NCBI GenBank assembly: GCA_902481695.1 | Contig: CABSXY010000091.1 | Span: 1 to 7,502 of the forward strand | From: an uncultured Haemophilus sp. | GTDB lineage: Bacteria; Pseudomonadota; Gammaproteobacteria; Enterobacterales; Pasteurellaceae | Length of the DNA: 7,502 bases | Direction: 5' to 3' | Shown: piece by piece, positions 1 through 5,731 of the stretch | Numbering within the stretch: the first letter of the stretch is position 1 | How the letters are laid out: every line of letters begins with the position of its first letter | Program-made: the position numbers and the translations under genes | The notes under the pieces: generated by a model | What the model was told of the DNA's origin: nothing | The model's database searches: none | What the model saw: only the letters and a program-made list of their open reading frames with translations

Positions 1-900
1 AAATACACCTAGACCGCCATTTTTTAGTTCAACCCATTCAAATGGCACATTTGGATATTGCTCAATAAGGCTCACCATGCTGTTGCCCACTTCACAAACG
101 AGCATGCCATTTGGCGTTAAATAATCCGGTGCTTGTTTTAAAATTTGTTTTGTAATTTCTAAACCATCAACACCGGAACCTAAGGCTAATTCAGGCTCAT
201 AATGGAATTCTTCCGGCATATCTGCCAAATCTTCTTCATCCACATAAGGCGGATTGGTGACGATTAAATCATATTGTTGACCGAAGAGATTTTGGAATAA
301 ATCTGATTGAATCGGGAAAACACGGTGTTCTAATTGGTGGCGAGCAATATTGATCTCTGCCACATTTAACGCATCCACAGAAAGATCGACCGCATCTACC
401 TCAGCTTCAGGAAAGGCTTCAGCTGTCGCGATTGCGATACAACCACTGCCAGTACAAAGATCTAAAATACGTTTTGGTTCAGATTTTAAAAGCGGAGCAA
501 ATTTATCTTGGATTAATGCACTAATTGGCGAGCGAGGAATAATCGTACGCTCATCCACATAAAACTCTAATCCGCAGAACCACGCACTATTCGTTAAATA
601 AGCGACTGGCACACGTTGTTCAATACGACTTAAAACTAATTGTACTAAAGTCTCTTTTTCTGAATGAGTAAGTTTACTGTTAAATAAATCTTGTGGTAAA
701 TCGAGCGGTAATTGAAGCCCCGCAAGCACTAATTGAAGGCTTTCATCCCACGCATTGTCATGGCCTTGCCCGTAGTAAATATCAGAACGGTTAAATGTGC
801 TGTATGTCCAGCGTAAAAAATCTTGAATAGTTGTTAATTCACTTGCCACGTTATCTTCTAAAATTATTGCAACAAGTTCTTGATTGTGTAAGGTTTCCAT
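1..900 (-). CDS. prmB: Ribosomal protein L3 N5-glutamine methyltransferase PrmB (3' end outside the window)
   Basis: PrmB uses S-adenosylmethionine to methylate a glutamine side chain of ribosomal protein L3 during 50S assembly in the cytoplasm. The reading frame runs 300 codons from ATG at 900 and leaves the window without a stop. I translated it by hand. The N-terminal helical part contains TIQDFLRWTYS, close to E. coli PrmB as I remember it. The Rossmann core has motif I DLCTGSGC from residue 147 and the glutamine-methyltransferase signature NPPY at residues 216-219. The visible end (EVGNSMVSLIEQYPNVPF, then GGLGVF) lies about 14 residues before the usual end of this roughly 310-residue family. 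A GAGG ribosome binding site lies 6 bases upstream of the ATG. It diverges from smrB, the same pairing as in E. coli. The free-standing release-factor methyltransferase PrmC shares NPPY but lacks this N-terminal region, so PrmB is the better call. Confidence 0.96.
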   Translation of the reverse strand, partial: METLHNQELVAIILEDNVASELTTIQDFLRWTYSTFNRSDIYYGQGHDNAWDESLQLVLAGLQLPLDLPQDLFNSKLTHSEKETLVQLVLSRIEQRVPVAYLTNSAWFCGLEFYVDERTIIPRSPISALIQDKFAPLLKSEPKRILDLCTGSGCIAIATAEAFPEAEVDAVDLSVDALNVAEINIARHQLEHRVFPIQSDLFQNLFGQQYDLIVTNPPYVDEEDLADMPEEFHYEPELALGSGVDGLEITKQILKQAPDYLTPNGMLVCEVGNSMVSLIEQYPNVPFEWVELKNGGLGVF

Positions 901-927
901 TTTCTGCCTCAATAAAAAATTTGGCTA

Positions 928-933
928 GTTATA
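928..933 (-). promoter_or_regulatory. Putative prmB promoter, extended -10
   Basis: On the minus strand a TATAAC hexamer is preceded by TG plus one base (TGGTATAAC), an extended -10 arrangement that can work without a good -35. No convincing -35 hexamer lies 16-18 bases upstream. The predicted start of transcription is near 921, leaving a leader of about 20 bases with the GAGG site. The call rests on pattern only. Confidence 0.4.
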
Positions 934-947
934 CCATAGAATAGATG

Positions 948-956
948 TGCTATCAT
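948..956 (+). promoter_or_regulatory. Putative smrB promoter, extended -10
   Basis: TGCTATCAT reads as an extended -10 (TG, one base, then TATCAT). The upstream TTGGCT at 921 is too far away to be its -35. Transcription would start near 963, giving a leader of about 22 bases before the ATG at 985. The call rests on pattern only. Confidence 0.4.
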
Positions 957-984
957 TAAGCAAAATAACAAATTGAGAAAAATA

Positions 985-1494
985 ATGACAGAACCAGATG
1001 ATTTTGATCTTTTTCGGGCGGAAACAAAAGGGATTAAACCCATCAAGCAAGATACCTTTGTGGCACCTCGTCAAAAGAGCGGTCAAAAAAAATCCCATTT
1101 ACGTGATATTCGAGAAAAAGAAGATACGCTTTTCTATTTTTCCGATGAATATGAACCCTTGCTAAATGAACATGATGGTGTCATCAAATATTTACGCGAA
1201 GGGGAAGATAGCCATTTATTGAAGCAACTTCGTCGTGGCGATTTTTCACCTGAATTATTTTTGGATTTACATGGTTTAACCCGTGAACAAGCCAAAATGG
1301 AATTGGCAGCACTGTTGTTAGCTTGTGAAGATGAGCATGTTTATTGCGCGAGCATCATGACCGGCTACGGCACGTTTACGTTGAAAAAACAAATTCCACG
1401 TTGGTTAGTTCAGCACCCTAAAGTCCGAGCGTTACACCAAGCTCCCAAAGAATGGGGCGGAGAAGCGGCGATACTCATTTTAGTGGATGTATAA
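985..1494 (+). CDS. smrB: Ribosome-collision endonuclease SmrB (Smr domain protein)
   Basis: SmrB binds collided ribosomes and cuts the mRNA between them, feeding tmRNA rescue. That role is known from E. coli and inferred here. The protein has 169 residues (E. coli about 183). The N-terminal third is charged, with RAETKGIKPIKQDT near residues 11-24 and YFSDEYEPLL at 51-60. The Smr domain begins around LRRGDFSPELFLDLHG, where D94-L95-H96 is the DxH catalytic motif. The end carries QAPKEWGGEAAILIL at 152-166, typical of SmrB. One oddity: the second family motif, HGHGK in E. coli, reads TGYGT at 126-130, so its histidines and lysine are gone. The C-terminal tail seen in E. coli is absent. I chose ATG 985 over the in-frame TTG at 973 because the extra residues are not family-like and the TTG lies in the purine-rich leader. 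It is convergent with argS. Confidence 0.93.
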   Translation: MTEPDDFDLFRAETKGIKPIKQDTFVAPRQKSGQKKSHLRDIREKEDTLFYFSDEYEPLLNEHDGVIKYLREGEDSHLLKQLRRGDFSPELFLDLHGLTREQAKMELAALLLACEDEHVYCASIMTGYGTFTLKKQIPRWLVQHPKVRALHQAPKEWGGEAAILILVDV

Positions 1495-1498
1495 AGAA

Positions 1499-1530
1499 AA
1501 AGTGCGGTCGAAATTGACCGCAGTTTTTTT
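1499..1530. terminator. Bidirectional terminator between smrB and argS, built on an uptake signal
   Basis: The arms TGCGGTC (1503-1509) and GACCGCA (1516-1522) form a 7-bp stem with a 6-base loop. Seven T follow on the plus strand (1524-1530), and an A-rich stretch upstream gives a T-rich tail on the minus strand. The stem begins 8 bases after the smrB stop and 6 bases after the argS stop, and the plus-strand T run enters the argS stop codon. Confidence 0.8.
1500..1508 (+). repeat. DNA uptake signal sequence (AAGTGCGGT)
   Basis: Exact 9-base core of the Haemophilus-type uptake signal. It forms the left arm of the smrB/argS terminator hairpin. Confidence 0.9.
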
Positions 1531-3262
1531 ACATTTTTTCGATTGTCTTAATGCCTAATAACTCTAGACCTTGTTTTAAGGTTTTCTCTGTAAGAGAAGC
1601 GAGTTTTAAACGGCTTAATTTTACGTTTTCATCTTCTGCATTTAAGATTGGGCAGTGTTCATAGAATGAGGAGAACACACCTGCCAATTCATATAAATAA
1701 GCACAGAGGACATGTGGAGTGCCTTCTTTGCCCACCGTTTGAACCGCTTCTTCAAATTGAAGCAATTTGATCGCTAATGCACGTTCTTTTTCATCAGAAA
1801 GCTGAATTTTCGCTTCTGCAAGTGCGGTTGGATTTACATCTGCTTTATTGAAGATAGAACGAATACGCGTGTAAGCATATTGCATATAAGGCGCGGTATT
1901 ACCTTCAAAGCTAAGCATATTGTCCCAATCGAATACATAGTCAGTCGTGCGGTTTTTAGAAAGATCCGCATATTTCACCGAACCGATACCCACCGCTTCA
2001 ATAACCGCTGCTTTTTCATCGTCAGATAAATTGGTATTTTTCTCGTTGATTAATACAGTTGCACGTTCAATCGCTTCATCTAATAAATCTGCTAATTTTA
2101 CGGTGCCGCCAGTACGAGTTTTGAATGGTTTACCATCTTTACCCAACATCATACCGAAGTTTTTATGTTCAAGTGAGAAGCTGTCTGGCACATAACCTGC
2201 TTTACGCGTAATTAACCAAGCTTGTTGCATGTGTTGGCTTTGACGTGTATCAGAGAACACTAATGCACGATCCGCTTTTAAGGTTTCATAACGATATTTA
2301 GCCGCTGCAATATCGGTAGTGGTATAAAGGAAACCACCATCTTTCTTCTGAACGATAACGCCCATCGGTTCGCCTTCTTTATTCTTGAATTCATCAAGAT
2401 AAACCACTAATGCACCTTCATCTTCAACCGCTAAACCTTGTTTTTTCAGATCTTCAACGATAGCAGGTAACATCGGGTTATAAAGACTTTCACCCATCAC
2501 ATCTTTTTCGGTCAATGTGACATTCAAACGATCGTAGTTACGTTGGTTTTGTTGCATGGTGATATCAACTAATTTTTTCCACATCGTGCGGCAATATTTA
2601 TCTCCACCTTGTAATTTCACCACATAGTTACGGGCTTTTTCAGCGAAAGCTTCATCTTCATCATAATGTTTTTTCGCTTCGCGATAGAATGCTTCAAGAT
2701 CTTGAAGTTCCATTTCGCTCGCATGTTCATTTTCCATTTTTTCAAGATAAGCAATGAGCATACCAAATTGCGTACCCCAGTCACCCACGTGATTCGCACG
2801 AATAACGTTGTGACCTAAAAATTCAAGGGTACGAACAACGGCATCACCGATAATGGTAGAACGTAAGTGACCTACGTGCATTTCTTTCGCAACGTTTGGT
2901 GAAGAATAATCAATCACGATAGTTTGTTTTTCATTTGCGCTGACACCAAGATTTTGATCTTTTAATGCGGCAGAAACGTTATTCGCTAACCAAGTTGGAT
3001 TTAAGAAAATATTAATAAAACCTGGACCAGCAATTTCAGTTTTTTCAGCAACATCAGAAAGATCAGCATTATCTAAAACTTTTTGTGCAAATTCACGTGG
3101 ATTTAATCCTAGTTTTTTAGCAGCAGCCATGATACCGTTTGCTTGGTAGTCGCCAAATTGTGGTTTACCTGATTGGCGAATAAGCGCATCACATTGTTCA
3201 TCTGCGCCAGCAGCAATCATCGCTTGTTTAATTTTATCGGATAAAATAGATTGAATATTCAC
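1529..3262 (-). CDS. argS: Arginine--tRNA ligase ArgS
   Basis: ArgS is the cytoplasmic class I synthetase that joins arginine to tRNA(Arg) using ATP. It normally needs the tRNA for amino acid activation. The length of 577 residues equals E. coli ArgRS. The N-terminal additional domain holds FGDYQ at 36-40. The catalytic core has SPNVAKEMHVGHLRST with HVGH at 129-132, and the KMSKS-equivalent KPFKTR at 378-383, the usual form for this enzyme. The C-terminal helical anticodon-binding domain follows, with YMQYAYTRIRSI, and ends LLGIKTIEKM. The start is GTG at 3260-3262, with AGGA 6 bases upstream; no ATG start fits the family length. An uptake signal is embedded at residues 479-481 (Thr-Ala-Leu), in the region following YMQYAYTRIRSI. 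It diverges from yecM, its neighbour in E. coli too. Confidence 0.98.
   Translation of the reverse strand: MNIQSILSDKIKQAMIAAGADEQCDALIRQSGKPQFGDYQANGIMAAAKKLGLNPREFAQKVLDNADLSDVAEKTEIAGPGFINIFLNPTWLANNVSAALKDQNLGVSANEKQTIVIDYSSPNVAKEMHVGHLRSTIIGDAVVRTLEFLGHNVIRANHVGDWGTQFGMLIAYLEKMENEHASEMELQDLEAFYREAKKHYDEDEAFAEKARNYVVKLQGGDKYCRTMWKKLVDITMQQNQRNYDRLNVTLTEKDVMGESLYNPMLPAIVEDLKKQGLAVEDEGALVVYLDEFKNKEGEPMGVIVQKKDGGFLYTTTDIAAAKYRYETLKADRALVFSDTRQSQHMQQAWLITRKAGYVPDSFSLEHKNFGMMLGKDGKPFKTRTGGTVKLADLLDEAIERATVLINEKNTNLSDDEKAAVIEAVGIGSVKYADLSKNRTTDYVFDWDNMLSFEGNTAPYMQYAYTRIRSIFNKADVNPTALAEAKIQLSDEKERALAIKLLQFEEAVQTVGKEGTPHVLCAYLYELAGVFSSFYEHCPILNAEDENVKLSRLKLASLTEKTLKQGLELLGIKTIEKM
1820..1828 (+). 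repeat. DNA uptake signal sequence inside argS
   Basis: Exact AAGTGCGGT core on the plus strand. Read on the coding strand it gives ACC GCA CTT, Thr-Ala-Leu, at argS residues 479-481. Confidence 0.9.
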
Positions 3263-3282
3263 GGTTTTTCCTAATCTTGAAA

Positions 3283-3310
3283 TTGAATAATGAAAATAAT
3301 CGGCTATGAT
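3283..3310 (+). promoter_or_regulatory. Putative promoter of the yecM-lipoprotein-pcp unit
   Basis: TTGAAT (3283-3288) and TATGAT (3305-3310) are spaced by 16 bases. The -10 matches the sigma-70 consensus at five of six positions. The start of transcription would be near 3317. The -10 overlaps the argS -10 within the heptamer TATGATA. Confidence 0.5.
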
Positions 3311-3333
3311 ACCGTTGTTTATAGATTTCTCAA
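3306..3333 (-). promoter_or_regulatory. Putative argS promoter
   Basis: On the minus strand TTGAGA (3333-3328) and TATCAT (3311-3306) are separated by 16 bases, a good sigma-70 layout. Transcription would start near 3299, giving a leader of about 37 bases before the GTG. The -10 lies almost exactly over the yecM -10 on the other strand. Confidence 0.5.
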
Positions 3334-3350
3334 AGTAAGAGCAGGAGAAA

Positions 3351-3920
3351 ATGTCAAATTTAATGGAAAAATCGACCGCACTTTATCAGGAGTTGCCTTT
3401 ATTTCAGGAAAAAATTCAGCAATTAGCTGTCGTCATGAAAGTGAATTTAGCGGATTATCAAATTGATCATTTAGCTTTAAGAGCAAATAGTGAAGAAAAA
3501 GCAAAAAATTGGCTGACAGAGTTATTAAAGTGCGGTAAAATTTTAAGCGATAATATCGTCAATGGGCGTCCTATCTATTTGATTGAATTAGATGAGCCAG
3601 TTGATTTCATTGGTCAGCCTGTCGATGTTATTGAATTACCGTTTCCTAAAAATAAACAATATCCCCAAGAAACTTGGGAACATATTGAAATTGTAATGCC
3701 GTTTTTATCTCATGAATCTGTTGAGGATTGGGTTAATCGAATTTGCAATACATTTTTATGGAAGGAACTAACTCAATTAACCATGAAGGTGAGCGAACCT
3801 AAGGTGGAAGGGGAGCAATTGCCCAATCCATCAATTGCAGTGAGTTTTGTTGATAAAACAGAAAATCATGTTTGCATAAAGGTTCATCCTTATACAATAA
3901 AGAAAATACTCGAGGTTTAG
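3351..3920 (+). CDS. yecM: VOC-fold protein of the YecM family
   Basis: This is a YecM-type protein, a member of the vicinal-oxygen-chelate fold superfamily. The family has a solved E. coli structure, but to my knowledge no established reaction. The length of 189 residues matches E. coli YecM (about 188). Family motifs visible are DHLALR at 39-44, NGRPIYLIEL at 71-80, VDVIELPFP at 91-99, WEHIEIV at 109-115, LPNPSIAV at 157-164 and KVHPYTI at 177-183. H40, E95, H111 and E113 sit where such folds usually bind a metal, which is inference. The start at 3351 has AGGAG just upstream; the second in-frame ATG at 3363 would place that site too far away. Two uptake signals lie inside the gene. It is divergent from argS, as a close neighbour is in E. 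coli, and leads a likely operon with two lipoprotein genes. Confidence 0.88.
   Translation: MSNLMEKSTALYQELPLFQEKIQQLAVVMKVNLADYQIDHLALRANSEEKAKNWLTELLKCGKILSDNIVNGRPIYLIELDEPVDFIGQPVDVIELPFPKNKQYPQETWEHIEIVMPFLSHESVEDWVNRICNTFLWKELTQLTMKVSEPKVEGEQLPNPSIAVSFVDKTENHVCIKVHPYTIKKILEV
3375..3383 (-). repeat. DNA uptake signal sequence inside yecM
   Basis: ACCGCACTT on the plus strand is the exact core in reverse orientation. It encodes Thr-Ala-Leu at YecM residues 9-11. Confidence 0.9.
3528..3536 (+). repeat. DNA uptake signal sequence inside yecM (second copy)
   Basis: Exact AAGTGCGGT core, followed by an AT-rich stretch as in the longer uptake consensus. It encodes Lys-Cys-Gly at residues 60-62, 144 bases from the first copy. 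Confidence 0.9.
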
Positions 3921-3924
3921 TGTA

Positions 3925-4224
3925 ATGAAAAAAATTACCTTAGCATTAACTGTCTTATTAAGTTTAGGTTTATCAGCTTGTTCATCTCAATCACAAAAAG
4001 ATGAAAGCGCTTATAAAGGTCAAGTTATCTTCACCGAATTTCAAGGTGATGATGTAAAATTAACCGTTCGTAAAAACGACTGCTCATACAAACAAGAAGG
4101 TGAAACAGAAGTTATCGTTCACAAATACGATTCAACTTTAGTAACTGGTGCTTGTGTGAAAGTATCTGACAACGGTCAAGGCGTGAAAAACGTTTCTACT
4201 TGGTCTCCAAGAAACCCAATCTAA
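3925..4224 (+). CDS. Small predicted lipoprotein, family not recognised
   Basis: I do not recognise this 99-residue protein. It has a clear lipoprotein signal peptide: two lysines at 2-3, a hydrophobic core at 5-16 and the lipobox LSAC with Cys19 as the modified residue. Serines at 20-21 after the cysteine argue for sorting to the outer membrane. The mature part is about 80 residues, polar and apparently beta-rich, for example GQVIFTEFQ at 32-40 and VKLTVRK at 44-50. It has two further cysteines, C53 and C77, which could form a disulfide in the periplasm. GAGG lies 9 bases before the ATG, inside the end of yecM, and only 4 bases separate the two genes, so translation is probably coupled. The next gene, 23 bases on, is another lipoprotein. 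It might be a small beta-barrel envelope protein, but the function is unknown. Confidence 0.85.
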   Translation: MKKITLALTVLLSLGLSACSSQSQKDESAYKGQVIFTEFQGDDVKLTVRKNDCSYKQEGETEVIVHKYDSTLVTGACVKVSDNGQGVKNVSTWSPRNPI

Positions 4225-4247
4225 TTCATTTTTAGAAGGTTAGTTTT

Positions 4248-4712
4248 ATGAAAAAAGTAACAGTAGCATTAGCACTTATGATGTCTATCGGCTTAACCGG
4301 TTGTGCAAACACTGATATTTTTAGTGGTGATGTATATGAAGCTGGACAAGCAAAAGAAGCGCGTTCAATTAGCTATGGTACTATTGTTTCTGTTCGTCCT
4401 GTTAAAATTCAAGCGGATAATCCAGGTGTAATTGGTACAGTTGGTGGTGGTGCTTTAGGTGGTATCGCTGGTAGTACAATTGGCGGTGGCACTGGACAAG
4501 CAATTGCAACTGCAGTAGGAGCAATTGGTGGGGCGATTATTGGTAGCAAAGCTGAAGAGAAAATGAGCCAAGTTAATGGCGCAGAACTTGTTATCAGAAA
4601 AGATAATAGAGAAGAGATCGTTGTGGTTCAAAAAGCGGATCCTAGCTTTAAAGCAGGTCGTCGCGTAAGAATCGTTGGCGGTTCATCATTAAATGTTTCT
4701 GTTATTAACTAA
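4248..4712 (+). CDS. pcp: Outer-membrane lipoprotein PCP, glycine-zipper SlyB family
   Basis: This 154-residue protein fits the Haemophilus PCP lipoprotein (154 residues, as I remember it) and the SlyB family of outer-membrane lipoproteins. The signal peptide ends in lipobox LTGC, so Cys19 is the lipidated residue, followed by Ala20 as expected for transport to the outer membrane. Residues 62-100 are a glycine-zipper segment with repeated GG and GxxxG spacing (VGGGALGGIAGSTIGGG, then GAIGGAIIGS), forming a membrane-associated hairpin. The rest is a small beta-rich domain, with SYGTIVSVRPVKI before the zipper and AELVIRKDNREEIVVVQ after it. SlyB proteins are linked to outer-membrane integrity under stress. 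That role is inferred here. AGAAGG precedes the ATG by 8 bases. The 23-base gap to the previous gene suggests co-transcription, and a strong terminator follows. Confidence 0.93.
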   Translation: MKKVTVALALMMSIGLTGCANTDIFSGDVYEAGQAKEARSISYGTIVSVRPVKIQADNPGVIGTVGGGALGGIAGSTIGGGTGQAIATAVGAIGGAIIGSKAEEKMSQVNGAELVIRKDNREEIVVVQKADPSFKAGRRVRIVGGSSLNVSVIN

Positions 4713-4727
4713 CTAAACGAAAAATAG

Positions 4728-4758
4728 AAAAAGCGAGCCATTAGGTTCGCTTTTTTTT
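4728..4758 (+). terminator. Rho-independent terminator after pcp
   Basis: The arms 4728-4739 and 4744-4755 pair over 12 positions (11 Watson-Crick, one G-U) around an ATTA loop. The core is GCGAGCC/GGTTCGC and a run of eight T follows at 4751-4758. It closes the yecM-lipoprotein-pcp unit 15 bases after the pcp stop. Confidence 0.9.
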
Positions 4759-4776
4759 ATGCTTAAAATCAAAAGA

Positions 4777-4785
4777 AAGTGCGGT
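4777..4785 (+). repeat. DNA uptake signal sequence in the dapD leader
   Basis: Exact AAGTGCGGT core followed by TG and six T, a good match to the longer consensus with its AT tracts. Unlike the other intergenic copies it has no inverted partner. Confidence 0.9.
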
Positions 4786-4826
4786 TGTTTTTTGCTTGAA
4801 AGTCAAAAATATGATAAAACTATCAA
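4785..4826 (+). promoter_or_regulatory. Putative dapD promoter region
   Basis: Several weak pairings are possible: TTGTTT (4785) with TATGAT (4810) at 19 bases, TTGCTT (4792) with TAAAAC (4815) at 17, or TTGAAA (4796) with TATCAA (4821) at 19. I cannot choose between them. A promoter is expected here because a strong terminator lies upstream and dapD starts at 4858. Confidence 0.35.
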
Positions 4827-4857
4827 TCGTTATTTCACATCGACAATAGGAAGCAAA

Positions 4858-5685
4858 ATGTCAAATTTACAACAAATTATTGAAGCTGCATTTGAAAAAC
4901 GTGCGGAAATTACCCCTAAAACAGTTGATGCACAAACTCGTGCAGCAATCGAAGAAGTGATCGAAGGATTAGATAGCGGTAAATACCGTGTTGCAGAAAA
5001 AATTGATGGTGAATGGGTTACTCACCAATGGTTGAAAAAAGCAGTATTATTATCTTTCCGTATCAATGATAACCAAATTATTGATGGCGCAGAAACAAAA
5101 TACTATGACAAAGTGGCATTGAAGTTTGCTGACTATACCGAAGAGCGTTTTGCTCAAGAAGGTTTCCGTGTCGTACCTTCGGCAACAGTACGTAAAGGCG
5201 CATACATTTCTAAAAACTGTGTATTGATGCCATCTTATGTAAATATCGGTGCATACGTGGGTGAAGGTACCATGGTTGATACATGGGCAACGGTTGGTTC
5301 ATGTGCGCAAATTGGTAAAAATGTACACTTATCTGGTGGTGTAGGCATCGGTGGTGTATTAGAGCCATTACAAGCAAACCCAACTATTATCGGCGATAAC
5401 TGTTTTATCGGTGCGCGTTCTGAAGTGGTTGAAGGCGTGATTGTTGAAGATGGTTGTGTGATCTCTATGGGCGTATTCATTGGTCAATCAACTAAAATCT
5501 ATGATCGTGAAACGGGTGAAGTGTTCTACGGTCGCGTTCCTGCTGGTTCTGTGGTTGTTTCAGGTAGCCTTCCATCAAAATGTGGTAAATATAGCTTATA
5601 CTGTGCAGTGATCGTGAAAAAAGTTGATGCAAAAACTTTAGGTAAAGTAGGTATCAACGAATTATTACGCTCTATTGAAGAGTAA
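4858..5685 (+). CDS. dapD: 2,3,4,5-tetrahydropyridine-2,6-dicarboxylate N-succinyltransferase DapD
   Basis: DapD transfers succinyl from succinyl-CoA to tetrahydrodipicolinate, the committed step of the succinylase route to diaminopimelate and lysine in the cytoplasm. The protein has 275 residues, the usual length. The N-terminal helical domain covers roughly 1-100. A left-handed beta-helix of hexapeptide repeats spans about 105-235 (for example VRKGAYISKNCVLMPSYVNI, then GAYVGEGTMVDTW). D141 and E189 fall where active-site acidic residues are described for the family. The C-terminal part has SLPSKCGKYSLYCAVIVKKVD. ATG 4858 has AGGAAG 4 bases upstream. An in-frame ATG at 4759 would add 33 residues that are not DapD-like and would start inside the pcp terminator, so I reject it. 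The gene stands alone between two terminators and converges on tehB. Confidence 0.97.
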   Translation: MSNLQQIIEAAFEKRAEITPKTVDAQTRAAIEEVIEGLDSGKYRVAEKIDGEWVTHQWLKKAVLLSFRINDNQIIDGAETKYYDKVALKFADYTEERFAQEGFRVVPSATVRKGAYISKNCVLMPSYVNIGAYVGEGTMVDTWATVGSCAQIGKNVHLSGGVGIGGVLEPLQANPTIIGDNCFIGARSEVVEGVIVEDGCVISMGVFIGQSTKIYDRETGEVFYGRVPAGSVVVSGSLPSKCGKYSLYCAVIVKKVDAKTLGKVGINELLRSIEE

Positions 5686-5705
5686 TTAAAACCTCATAAA
5701 AAATG

Positions 5706-5714
5706 ACCGCACTT
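5706..5714 (-). repeat. DNA uptake signal sequence, left arm of the dapD/tehB hairpin
   Basis: Exact core in reverse orientation. On the minus strand it continues CATTTTTT, matching the AT-tract part of the longer consensus. Confidence 0.9.
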
Positions 5715-5722
5715 GATAGACA

Positions 5723-5731
5723 AAGTGCGGT
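5723..5731 (+). repeat. DNA uptake signal sequence, right arm of the dapD/tehB hairpin
   Basis: Exact core in forward orientation, 8 bases from its inverted partner, followed by CATTTTCT. Confidence 0.9.

Noticed and set aside
973..984. TTG at 973 as an earlier SmrB start
   Set aside because: It adds only MRKI, has no upstream ribosome binding site, and lies within the purine-rich stretch that would serve ATG 985.
1075..1083. AAGAGCGGT in smrB as a further uptake signal
   Set aside because: It differs from the core at one central position. I list exact cores only, though it could be a degenerate or decaying copy.
3282..3299. Possible ArgR operator upstream of argS
   Set aside because: Only one half-site (TGAAT) is present. 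The other half reads AAAAT instead of ATTCA, so the palindrome is missing.
3925..4306. Recent duplication of the two tandem lipoprotein genes
   Set aside because: About 10 of 19 signal-peptide residues match, which is ordinary for lipoprotein signals. The mature parts share no visible similarity.
4759..4857. In-frame ATG at 4759 that would extend DapD by 33 residues
   Set aside because: It starts at the end of the pcp terminator T run, lacks a ribosome binding site, translates the uptake signal, and gives residues unlike DapD. ATG 4858 has AGGAAG and gives the family length.
5235..5480. Open frames opposite dapD, argS (1947-2195), metG (6965-7207 and 7194-7442) and prmB (350-562), and a second frame within argS (2617-2799)
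   Set aside because: All lie wholly inside well-conserved genes, lack ribosome binding sites, and encode low-complexity products with no recognisable motif.
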